Shown: positions 36,803-48,300 of the stretch, in pieces
Layout of the letters: every line of letters starts with the position of its first letter
Numbering within the stretch: position 1 is the first letter of the stretch
Assembly: GCA_036429605.1 (NCBI GenBank)
Contig: CM071590.1
Coordinates: 5,580,001 to 5,644,000, forward strand
DNA length: 64,000 nucleotides
Direction of reading: 5' to 3'
Source: Cladobotryum mycophilum
Lineage: Eukaryota > Ascomycota > Sordariomycetes > Hypocreales > Hypocreaceae
The notes under the pieces: model-generated
What the model saw: the letters and a program-made list of their open reading frames with translations, nothing else
Databases searched by the model: none
What the model was told of the DNA's origin: nothing
Position numbers and translations under genes: made by a program

Positions 36803-38282
36803 TACCTCAATTTTGAAACCTGGCTGCGTCGTTGCGCCCAAATCTGCGACCGACGTTTTAAAGGTTGTTAAAGTTTTGGTTAAGTATTCATGTTAGTTTG
36901 CCGTCAAAAGCGGAGGCCACAACGCAAATCCCGGCGCGAATAGCATCAATGGGGGTGTGTCTATTGATTTGGGAGGGCTCAACACAGCAGTTCTCGCTCG
37001 TGATCGGTCTTATGTGAGCCTGGGCGCTGGTCTCAGCTGGGGTCAGGCTTACGATGCGTTCAATAGCAGCAACATTGGCTTCACGGGAGGCATCTGTGAG
37101 GACGTTGGGGTTGGTGGTGTGTCATTGGGAGGCGGACAGAATCTTTTCCAAGCGCAGAGAGGTTGGGTTGTCGACAATATTCTCAACTATGAGGTTGTTT
37201 TAGCCTCTGGGAAAGTCGTGAATGCGAACAGCAAGAGCTATACGGACCTGTTCAAGGCGTTGAAAGGCGGCAACACTAATTTTGGTATCGTCACGAATGT
37301 CAAGGTTGCGGCCTTTGACTTTCAAGGCATTTGGGGTGGCGAACTGCTTGTTAATCTTACTGGAGCACAGGCGACTCGTCCTCGTCTCCTCGATACGATC
37401 ACTCAAGCTACCATCGACATTACCTCGAGCAATAAGCTCGACCCCTATACAGCAGTCCAGACGATGAATGTTTATCTCGCCGAAAACAAGGGCCAGATCT
37501 TTATTTCGGCATTTGCAAACACCAAGGGCATAGAGAAGCCAAAGGCTGCGCAGACGTTCCTCACCTTGCCAAACCAGTTGCTAAACACTGGCCGTCAGGT
37601 AAAACTTGCTAACTTTGTGCACGAGGTCAGCAAGTTCCAGCCCAAGGGTTATCGGTGAGTATTTCTACGCGGTTTACAATGTTGCTACGAAACCGCTGAC
37701 GCATGAGTAGCGAGGTAACTGCGAGCATTACCATCACCAACGATTTCAAGACCCTCCGCGAGATTTGGGATGCGACTGATGCAGTTTACAATGCGATTCC
37801 ACATAAGGATAAGATTGACTGGCTTGTTTCCTTTATTCCGCAACCCAAAATTCAGCAATCTTTCAGCAAGGCGAATGGCTGTGAGGGGAATAGTCTTGGT
37901 CTAACCAATGTCAAGGACGATCAAATCGGTAGGTTCTCCAAGCCGGTGCAGGCAACATTAAGCACAAAGCTAACCAATAAATGTAGTCATCTGGTTGACA
38001 TCTCGTTGGACTGATGCTGCGCTGGATGGTGAGATGAACGATGCTCGAAAGAAGTTCATCAGCGCTGCGACGGATGTCGCCAAAAAGCACGGAACCTTCC
38101 ATCCATTCATCTACATCAATTATGCTGCTCCAACGCAAGATCCGCTGTGCGGTTATGGCGCCGAGAGCTTCGCGTTCCTCAAGAAGGCCGCGAAAAAGTA
38201 CGACCCCAAGGGCGTCTTCCAAACGTTGATGCCAGGCGGCTTCAAGCTTGATAAATCAGCTTGTCCCAAAGGACCTGTTTGA

Positions 38283-39093
38283 GGGGTGCGGGTGGATGAA
38301 GGCTTGGTGTTTGATAAGTTAGGATATGCATAGTGCAATATGAAGAAACAATCTGTACCTACTCTCTTAGCTTTTGCTGGGAGATCGAATTCTCGAAAAG
38401 AGTGAACGTCGATAGGGATTGCGAGAAATAGCTTAGCAACCTCTTGGCGGCCTAGCGATGTCTTCCATAATTTCAGCATGTCACCGTACTTGGATAGCAA
38501 ACTGCTAGATAGTGCATGTATGGACACTCATTTTCCAAGGGATATTTTCAACTTTGCATGACTCGAAAGTGTGCGTTCACAACGTCCACGTACGTAGACT
38601 TTGGGGGTTAAAGTCACGGAATAGGGCGTGGCGACGAATACAGATCGTTTATTCATTATAAGAGATCCATCATCAAATATTCTCTTCAGCACCCTTGTAG
38701 AGCGTTTTCTGCTGGGTATACCAATTTAACCGTAGGCTTAACTACGGGAGCTGTTCAAATCACCCGGAAAGTGCTGATATTCTAGTCAAGGGGAGCATCA
38801 GCCGCAATTAATTAACTGAATTATTGCAAATAGATTCAACGTCTGGATGCCAATCAATGCCGCTGTGCTTCCCCATCGAGGAAAAGAGTAACGCGCATTG
38901 CCCAATATTTGAAGGCCACGTCACGAGGGAGTGACAGGTGGAAGTCGTAAAGGGCCGAGCAGCCGATTACAGCGCTTAGAACCCTGACTTTAAAGACAAA
39001 TCATTAATATATTTGAGTCCATGAACAGAACATCAGTGGAATTGCTACGTACAATCCAAGTATCTTAACTATTAACTCAGGTGCTACTTGGAA
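38283..39093. other. Intergenic, FAD oxidase to cupin gene
   Basis: 0.8 kb with no supported gene. Contains the 3' region of the disrupted oxidase and the promoter of the cupin gene, both on the plus strand. Confidence 0.5.
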
Positions 39094-40661
39094 ATGACCG
39101 ATCCATCTCAGTTCAACAATCCCTTCTGGGGCGGGGAAACCACCCAAGAAATCGCAGCCCATGGACCCTTCTTACCAGCAAGATTGAATGTTTCAGAGGC
39201 GGAATCTTTTGACGATGAAAGCAACTTGGAACATGAAGCAAATTACTTTGGAGCCAACACTTTTACGATCCGATCAGCTAGCATTCGATCACCACACGGC
39301 AAAGCCTCGCCCGCATTTCAGCTAGAGCGAAAGGGCTTGGGAACCGTGATATTGAGATCTCGAGTCCAAAGTGCCTTGACCTTTACTGTCCGCCCCCGCA
39401 GTCAAAACAGCAAGACATTCATCTTGGAGATTACGAGGAAGCAATGCAAATTGTACATCAAAGACCCTGAATTGGATGAAAAGCAGGTTGTGGATGGATA
39501 CACCTTTCCCAAGTTTGCGGAATATGCATACCTGAACCCATCCAGGAAAGACCCGACCGTCTATTGGATCTCCATCGATCGTGTCAATTCTCGCTTCCGG
39601 TATGGTAAGCACTTGACTAACGCGTCTATGACCTGTATGGAAGTTGTATTTCCTAAAGAGGACGTGGAATGGATGTCAGAACTCGAATATGTGGAGATTG
39701 AGCACGACCAGAGCAAGGTAGGTCTCAGTTTTCCATCGCTTCTACATAGCAATTAACATCAACGACAGATCACCAACATTGACGACGTTAGATTGCAGGT
39801 GTTGCCAATAACTGTCGACAGGCACCCTCTTGTCGCCTCGCCGCAGTCAATATCGCTCATTGACCTGGCATACTATCGACGCACGACTTTTGCGAATTTG
39901 CCAAAGGCATGTCAGACTCTCTATCACAATGTTGCTGGACCAAACATTACTCTAGAATCCCCCTATTCCCGCAGTTGGCCCAAGCGATTGATCAAAGTTG
40001 TGCCGATGTGCACAAGGTCTGTGGCAAGATTCTCAAGATGAAGCAAGAGCACAACAAAACCGTGAACGCGTCCGAGAAGCAATCATATTTGCGAATCACG
40101 ATCGGTGACAACTTGGTAAGACATTATGTCCTTTACAGCCTATGAAATCATATTGAATGCTCTACCTTGTAGGCAAATTCTCCCGGTATCCCCTACGTAA
40201 TGGAGATTTGGCCACCAGGCCACTTTTCTCCGATCCATGACCACGGCAACGCGTCAGCCGTGATCAAGGTGCTGTACGGTAGCATTGACTGTACCTGGTA
40301 CGACGCCGTCCACGAAGACCGTACCCCAGTCACTGTTGCGAGCGACAATGCCAAACCAATTGAGAATCGGTATCCCATCGGACATGCGGTCAAACTCAGT
40401 CAAGGCGACGTGACCTGGCTTGGCGACAACCAGTACCAGATTCATAAGCTTCATAACAGATACAAGACGGTCTGTATTACTCTGCAGTGTTACCAATTTG
40501 ACGATGACAAAACGGCCGCTCCTGACTATCGAGAGTATTTTACGTACACGGATGATGCGCAGAAGCAACATAAGTCGCATCCTACAAGTGACATGGATTT
40601 CGTGGACTTGGTCAAAGTGTTGGCTGCAGAATGGGAGATTCCTTCGCCAATTCCTGTCTAG
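39094..40661 (+). CDS. Cysteine-dioxygenase-like cupin protein with extra N-terminal domain
   Basis: Four exons: 39094-39717, 39769-39906, 39975-40115, 40173-40661; every exon is a whole number of codons and the product is 463 aa. Intron 2 (39907-39974) begins AAG|GCATGT, so it is a GC-AG intron. The C-terminal half (about 255-450) is a cysteine-dioxygenase-type cupin: WPPGHFSPIHDHGNAS holds the metal-binding pair H323 and H325, and QIHKLHN supplies the third histidine (H392 or H395). The cysteine that forms the Cys-Tyr crosslink in animal CDO is replaced (SAVIK). CDO oxidises cysteine to its sulfinate using iron and O2; the substrate here is unproved. Residues 1-230 are a beta-rich domain (YWISIDRVNSRFRYGK) that recalls farnesoic-acid-methyltransferase-like domains. 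ATG 39094 is the first in frame. Confidence 0.75.
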
Positions 40662-41370
40662 GTTACCATATACCTCTTAAGTTACTTTTTTGCCAGCCTT
40701 AACCATTACACTGCCTTAACAGGGTATTGATCTTGTAAATAATTAAATCTGTTATTACCGTGGAATGGCCGTTATGTATAGGGATGACCATTCTTAGCAG
40801 GTTCCTTTGCCTGTAGCAGATTGCTCAGAGTGCTTTTGTTTGTCCCTGATCGCCAGGTAACTGATGTATAACACACAGAGACTTCCAGAATATCACGACC
40901 TCATAAAGAGAGACTATTAAAGTTACCTTGATACTTGATCGAACACAGTAGAAATAGTAGGCCTTCGAAAGGCGACACTCATTGAGCATCTGCTTGACCT
41001 CGAGGGATATACAGGCTTTAAACCTTCTATACGGATCTAAGTAAACTGCCTTACGAGCTTAAGATCCAGTCAATTCCCGTCTCCCTTCTAAAGTAGCTAC
41101 ACAATCACAGGTCCGGTTCCCAACACTCCGTCTCTAGCTTTTATCCGGCTAGAAGGCTTGCATCAACGATTTCCCATGCAGTATTTTGAGCTTTTCTAGG
41201 CCAACCAGTGAGTTTAATACGCTTTGAATCATATTCCAAAACACCTCCACGTATTTTCTCTATTCTGGCTGCTTTCGACTGTCAGCCTAGATTGATATGT
41301 GACTGATGACAATTTGACACAAATAGCACTGGCAAATAGGAATGGTGATGGGGAAGAAATACATCACCCC
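40662..41370. other. Intergenic before hAT copy 1
   Basis: 0.7 kb of non-coding DNA, no gene seen. Its composition is ordinary, in sharp contrast with the AT-rich element that begins at 41379. Confidence 0.5.
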
Positions 41371-41378
41371 CTCAAATA

Positions 41379-44321
41379 CAGGGCTGCAGCCGGTTCAAAC
41401 AAATCAAATATGGGGGTATGACTTGATTACTTAGTTCATCCAACTGGGTCGATTTGCTTGTTTGATAAGTACTTAAAGTATTTGACTAAATTAAAGTTAA
41501 AGCTATTACTATATACTAAAATGTATATTTCTTTTTTTTAGTGTTTTATTATTTTTTATATCTTATTCTTATTATTTAATATAATAGACTTTTTGTTAAT
41601 TATAATAGTTTTATACTATAATTAATTTTTTATATATTATATTTTCTTTAAAGTTTTTGATTTTATTAATAGCTTTTATAATAATAATATTAATTTTATA
41701 AGATTAAATACTCTTTTATAGTTAGCTAATATAGCTAGGATAGTTAAAATATCTAATGCTAGTCTGCTTAAGATTAGAAAGTTATTTTTTTAATATCTAC
41801 CAAGTAATTAGATTATAAAGCTATATTAGGCCAAGGCTATAGTATCTCTTTAGCTTAGTAGCTCTATTAATCGGTACTATTATTATGATCTTAAGCTATT
41901 GTATATAATTACTTTTTTCTAGCTCTTTTTCTTAAAGGCCTATAAGATATTAAAAGGCTCTTTAAAGTAATGCGGCTTTGGTAAGGCTTTCTTTATATTA
42001 ATTCTTATACTAATAAGCCTAGTAATTCACGAGATTTTCCTTTATATCATAAAACTAAACTAACTATTCCTCGCTATTCCAATAGTCCTCAAGCCAACGA
42101 TAGCCAAAGCTAGGATATAGGATAACTAATGCTGTATATAACAGTAAGTCTTTAAGCTAAATATAATATTTATTAAGTTTTTGTTATATATTTATAATAA
42201 AAACCTATAAATACTATCTTAAATCCCCTTAAAAGCAATTAATCCGTTAAGCCTATATAATATATTCCTTTCTTATATACTCTAAAAGACTATTAATAAA
42301 GTCTAATTATATTAATTAAAAAGATTATAAGCTTAGCCGGTTATACTATAAAAATCGAGTTTATCTTAATTAAATAAAAATTAAAGATTATATCTATAAT
42401 TAAATTTATTTAATCTTTTTATTTATAAAAAATATAAAATATATCTTTTAATACTTAAAATATATAAAAAGGAATTTAAAGCTAATTATGATTTCTTAAA
42501 GCTAGCTATAATTACTATTCTTTCCTTATCTCTAATAATATATAGTCTATTCCTAAAGTAATTTTAAAACCTTTTTAATCTTAATTAAAAGCCTTTAATC
42601 TTTAATTATAAGAATATTATCTTTAGGAATTTATATAAAAGGATTATAGTAAAATTGATTTTGGTTAAGAAAGGTTTAAAATTATTATTATTTAACTAAA
42701 ACGTATTTAATTATAAGATATATAGAATTTTAATGTATTTTATTATTAATAATAAGCTTAAGCTTTCTATCTGATTTATTAATAAGCATAAAATTACTAT
42801 TATTATAGTCTTTTAATATAAACTTTTTAAATTCCTTTATATATTAAAATAAGGCCTTGATAAATTTTATAATATTATAAAACTTACCGATTAAACTCTT
42901 TTTCCTTTAATACTTAAAATTATTATTTAAATAATCTATAAATATATAAAATTATAATTTTTATTTAAATAATTTATTATCTTAATTATAAAAGTAAGTA
43001 TAGGTAATAAGATTAAGTATATAACTATAATATTATATTTAATACTTTTTTATATTTTTTTCGATTATTAATGGGTTTAATATATTAAAAAAATATAATA
43101 GGCATATATTATTATTTAATATATTATCTAAGATTATAGTTCTAAGTTAATCTTAAATACTCTAATCGTAGATAATCTTTTTGAGTATTATTATAAGCTT
43201 TTCCCTAGAATAAGCCCTAGGGTATTGTTTTAATGTAAGGAAATATTATTATTAACTGCTATTATTATTAAGAAAATAGCCAGTTACTTTTAGTATAGCT
43301 AGTCGATTTAGTAAGGTCTATAGATCAAAGCTAAGATAGATTTATATAAAAGCTTTACGAAGCTTACTCTAAATCTCTCTTTTTTATTATCAAATATACA
43401 ATTAAACTACTTATACTAATTATCTTAGCTTTAATTAATTTACTTTAAAAGCCTTAAATTAAACCTAATAAATATTTCCTATAGGTATTTATTATTAAAG
43501 GCTAAAAAAACTAATTAGAATTAATAATAAAAGCAACTATAAGCTTATAAATCTAATCAATTTAAATATATAATATTATTATATAATACTATAGTCTTTT
43601 ACTTAAAGAAAGGGTATTATTAGATTTAGAGGCTAAAGGTATATCTTTATTAGAATTAATTAGCTTTTTAAGCTAATACTTATTCTAAAAATAGAATCAT
43701 AGGAATAATATTATAATAGCATTAAATATTACTATTTTACTTTATTAATTATAAATACTATATACTTAATAAATACTATTAAGTTAGCTATTACTAATAA
43801 ACTAATATATAAAAGACCTATATTTTAATATTTATATTATACAGCCGTACAAGTCTTTTTTTATAATATGTTTCTTAAGAACATAATGTTTACTATTATA
43901 TATTATAAATAGTAGAGATTTAAGGCTATTATAACTAATAAGATTAGACTTAGAGGTAGAGGTAGTATTGGTTATATTTTAAAGCTATGAAATAAGGTCT
44001 AATTACCGTTGCTTATTAAATATTATAAGGTTTATTATATTTAGGTAGAAATAAAAGAAATAATACATTAAATTAATCTTTTAATATTTATTATGTAGTA
44101 TTATTAAGGGGAAGATTATTATATTCCTAACTAATTGGGTAATATGTTTGTTTTTTTGACCAAGAATAACCTTTTTCTATATAAAAATCTATCCTATTCT
44201 ATTTACCAAATGCTTTAAATATCACGGTAACCTTATTTACTTATTTGGCTATTTTAAAGCCTTTAATTTGATTGATTGATTGAAAGATTTGATCAAGTTA
44301 CTTGAACCGGCTGCTGCGCTG
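41379..44321 (-). mobile_element. RIP-degraded hAT transposon, copy 1
   Basis: 2943-bp element flanked by the perfect 8-bp target duplication CTCAAATA (41371-41378 and 44322-44329), diagnostic of hAT elements. Ends are CAGGGCTGCAGCCGGTTCAA on the left and, reverse-complemented, CAGCGCAGCAGCCGGTTCAA on the right: inverted repeats of about 20 bp with two mismatches and the hAT-like CAG start. The interior is extremely AT-rich with no open frame. Comparison with copy 2 shows almost only C/T and G/A differences, the RIP signature. Strand is arbitrary; it lies inverted relative to copy 2. It interrupts no gene I can recognise. Confidence 0.85.
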
Positions 44322-44329
44322 CTCAAATA

Positions 44330-45333
44330 TGTATATGACTACACTCAAAGCCTTTCAGCTACATCCTATAGACCATTTCTTGCCATCTCATCAAATCCGT
44401 GGAAAGTCACTTCCACAGGAAGAGACCTTGGCGACGTACCATTAATAAACTAATTTCTTAAACAACTATGTCATGGCTAAACTTGGTTGTACCCTCTACA
44501 ACATGGTGTGAATTTCTTAGTATTATTGCAGTAGTCGGAGCTGTCGATCTCTACTTTAATAAAAACCTCTCTTCGACCTACATACCAATGAAACGGCTGT
44601 GGCAGCGAGCACTATCGCGAAGAGGCCGGCGACCGGATCGAATTTAGGCATAAGAGTGGCGAGTGGGGATGCATAGACTATGCGGATTTATGTTGATCAA
44701 TACTAATATATAAGTTATATAAACCCTCTCCATCGTTCCTGTGGCTGATCTATGAAGAAATCGTCATTTGGCGATTTCAATAGGGATTGCGTGGAAGATC
44801 AATCCTGATTCGGCCTCAGCCTGATGACACCCAGAATCGTTCTGAGGATAGTGTAACTATATGGTCACTTAATCTTGATGTCATTCTTTCTTTTGCTTGT
44901 CTCGCATCCACTCTGCTCATTTCAGTCAAGTTAACCGACACATGATTTGCCTCTTTCCAATGGATTCAGCCAGCGAGGCAATCGCTTCACCTGTGTACAA
45001 GATGTATCTCAGAGGTGATATGCTGGTATACTTTTAGATGCCATTACTGCATTCAAAAGCCTATCTGCTGTGTCAATGAGCCCAATCCATTGACTTCTGG
45101 CCTCCTTTCATACCCACAGCCTTGTAAGAAAATTTAATATGCAGCAATAGGGGACCGAACCAATGCTCTAGGCTTTGTCTGGAGTATCGAAAAACTAGAC
45201 TCGCTCTACTAATTGGTAAGAATCCATAAATTTCCTCCACGGGATCTAAATACGGGATCGTAATGGAGCCATAAGGCCCATTTGGTTAGGTCTCCATCAT
45301 GCCATCATGCAATTACTGTGCATAGTTATCGTT
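44330..45333. other. Single-copy spacer between the hAT copies
   Basis: 1 kb of normal composition between two AT-rich elements. Only a short ORF (44468-44647) is noted. No other gene seen. Confidence 0.5.
44468..44647 (+). other. Short ORF with a hydrophobic segment
   Basis: 59 aa starting MSWLNLVVPSTTWCEFLSII, with a possible membrane-spanning stretch (FLSIIAVVGAVDLYF) and a strongly basic tail (SRRGRRPD). No family recognised. It could be a remnant exon of a membrane protein or a chance ORF. Confidence 0.25.
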
Positions 45334-48300
45334 CTACCGACCACCACCGCGATTTGCTTTTGTTGTTATCCAGCTAATTTTGAAAATAGGTGGGATATGA
45401 AACATCAGTTCCAGTAGTACTATGCCACAGGCGCACGATGACTTTAGAAGAGCTCCCAAGAAAGCCCAATTTGAGCCGTACAAATGATCATTATCGCAGC
45501 ACATTCTCATAGGCGCCTGGCATTCTAGCTCTCTAATTTCCTCGTAGGAATATTTATCAAACTCAAGAACAGAATACATTTCGAAATATGTCTCTGTGAT
45601 CGAGATTCCAAGCGTAGCCATCCAGAGTAATAGGCCGAGGATGACAATGAACTGGGTCAACTGGACATGGAAACGGCTTGTGCGGTGTCTGAACTGGCGT
45701 AGAAGCATCCGGATAGCAATTAGTGACGTGATTGGCGAAGCCAAGGTTACCAGATATCGTCTACTCAGGAATTAGTGACTATCATATCGTGCTCCGTCAG
45801 ATGAATAACATACGCCGGATCCTTTGGCATATGGAGGCCTTCACAGGTGTTACCGAAGAGATACATGCCGAATGACACAGCGTAGATTGATATAACAACG
45901 ACAAATGAAGTGGATAGCTGGCGAATATCTGACTCTGAAATTCGATCCTGCCATCTAAACCGTGGTGCGAACCGAATATTTGACACTCTAATAATTCGCA
46001 CCTCACTGGTACGGGGATCATCTTCTATTTCCATACTAGCATTCTCATGACCCAAAAGGTCGTGTTCAGTGGTTTGTTCCGGTTGGTCTCTATATACATC
46101 ACCCAAGAGACCATCGTCGTATTGTTCGTCTTCATACACTGCGTCTGCTTCATTCTCAGATCGTATTCCAGAACGGGATGGCTGCAGTGTCAGCAGCTTT
46201 GAGTCGGAATAGTGACGCAAGTGTCTGTACCAGATGATAGTCTTAAAGAATCCAAATCCAGATAAGATGGAGAAGAGCACCGTGGGCCACAGAAACATAA
46301 ACCTAGTGGCAGCCCCGAAGCTATTGGTGGTGGAGCAAATGAAAACGATACCCACGATGGATATGATGAGCAGCGCAGCAGCCGGTTCAAGTAACTTGAT
46401 CAAATCTTTCAATCAATCAATCAAATTGAAGGCTTTAAAATAGCCAAGTAAGTAAATAAGGTTACTGTAATATTTAAAGTATTTAATAAGTAAAATAGGG
46501 TAGATTTTTATATAGAAAAGGATTATTCTAGGTTATTCTTGGTTAAAAAAGTAAATATATTATTTAATTAATTAAAAATATAATAACCTTTTTTTAATAA
46601 TATTATATAATAAATATTAAAAGATTAATTTAATATATTATTTTTTTTATTTTTATTTAAATATAATAAATTTTATAATATTTAATAAATAATAGTAATT
46701 AGACTTTATATTATAGTTTTAAAATATAATTAATATTATTTTTATTTTTAAGTCTAATTTTATTAATTATAATAGCTTTAAATCTTTATTATTTATAATA
46801 TATAATAGTAAATATTATATTCTTAAGAAATATATTATAAAAAAAGGCTTATATAGTTATATAATATAGATATTAGAATATAGGTTTTTTATATATTAGT
46901 TTATTAATAATAATTAATTTAATAGTATTTATTAAGTATATAATATTTATAATTAATAAAATAAAATAGTAATATTTAATACTATTATAATATTATCCCT
47001 ATGATTTTATTTTTGGAATAAGTATTAGCTTAAGAAATCGATTAATTCTAATAAAAATATACCTTTAGCCTCTAAATCCGATAATACCCTCCTTTCGAGT
47101 AAAAGATTATAGTATTATATAATAATATTATATATTTAGATTAATTAGATCTATAAGCTTATAGTTACTTTTATTATTAATTTTAATTAGTTTTTTTAGC
47201 TTTTAATAATAACTATTTATAAGAAATATTTATTAGGTTTAATTTAAGGTTTTTAAAGTAAATTAATTAAAGCTAAGATAGTTAGTATAAGTAACTTAAT
47301 TATATATTTAATAATAAAAAAAAGATTTAGAGTAAGTTTTATAAAGTTTTTATATAAATCTATTTTAGCTTTAATCTATAGATCTTATTAAATCAATTAA
47401 TTATACTAAGAATAACTGGTTATTTTTTTAGTAATAACGGTAGTTAATAATAACACTTTTTTATATTAAAATAATACCCTGGGGCTTATTCTAAGGAAAA
47501 GTTTATAATAATATTTAAAAAGGTTATCTACGATTAGGGTATTTAAGATTAATTTAGAATTATAATCTTAGATAATATATTAAATAATAATATATATTTA
47601 TTATATTTTTTTAATATATTAAACCTATTAATAATTAAAGAAAATATAAAAAAGCATTAAATATAATATTATAATTATATATTTAATTTTATTATTTATA
47701 CTTATTTTTATAATTAAAATAATAAGTTATTTAAATAAAAATTATAATTTTATATACTTATAGATTATTTAAATAATAATTTTAAATATTAAAAAAAAAT
47801 TTTAATTAATAAATTTTATAATATTATAAAATTTATTAGGGTTTTATTTTAATATATAAAAAAATTTAAAAAGTTTATATTAAAAAACTATAATAATAAT
47901 AATTTTATATTTATTAATAAATTAAATAAAAAGCTTAAGTTTATTATTAATAATAAAACGTATTAGAATTTTATATATTTTATAATTAAATATACTTTAG
48001 TTAAATAATAATAGTTTTAAATCTTTTTTAACTAAAATTAACTTTACTATAATTTTTTTATATAAATTCTTAAAAATAATATTTTTATAATTAAAAATTA
48101 GAGGTTTTTAATTAAAATTAAAAAGGTTTTAAAGTTATTTTAGGAATAGACTATATATTATTAAAGATAAGGAAAGAATAATAACTATAGCTGGTTTTAG
48201 GAAATTATAATTAGTTTTAAATTTCTTTTTATATATTTTAAGTATTAAAAGATATATTTTATACATTTTATAAATAAAAAGATTAAATAGACTTAATTAT

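Larger units (their letters stand above)
34689..38282 (+). pseudogene. FAD-linked oxidase (BBE type) interrupted by a transposon
   Basis: Exons 34689-34766, 34828-34918 joined to 36805-37654 across the transposon, 37711-37928 and 37987-38282. Introns are 34767-34827 (GTATGA...CTGAC...TAG), 37655-37710 and 37929-37986. Without the transposon and one TA copy the frame is exactly 511 codons. It starts with a signal peptide (MKNQIGLSIALALFGSADA). The FAD domain shows FAVKSGGHNANPG (His about 95, the usual flavin-linkage position), GGVSIDLGGLN, GVGGVSLGGGQ and VVNYEV-like NILNYEVVLASG; the C-terminus (YINYAAPTQDPLCGYG) is the berberine-bridge-like part. Such enzymes are secreted flavin oxidases of sugars or secondary metabolites. 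Besides the insertion after codon 56, codon 87 is TAG (36894-36896) where a CAG is expected. The gene is dead or expressed only as fragments. Confidence 0.88.

Noticed and set aside
39088..39093. Start upstream of ATG 39094 for the cupin gene
   Set aside because: The longer frame begins at a TTG codon; no upstream ATG exon joins in frame.
41379..44321. Reading the AT-rich block as a 5-bp GCTGC target duplication around AGCCGG ends
   Set aside because: The same bases outside AGCCGG are shared by both copies, so they belong to the element; moving outward gives perfect 8-bp duplications that differ between the copies, as hAT requires.
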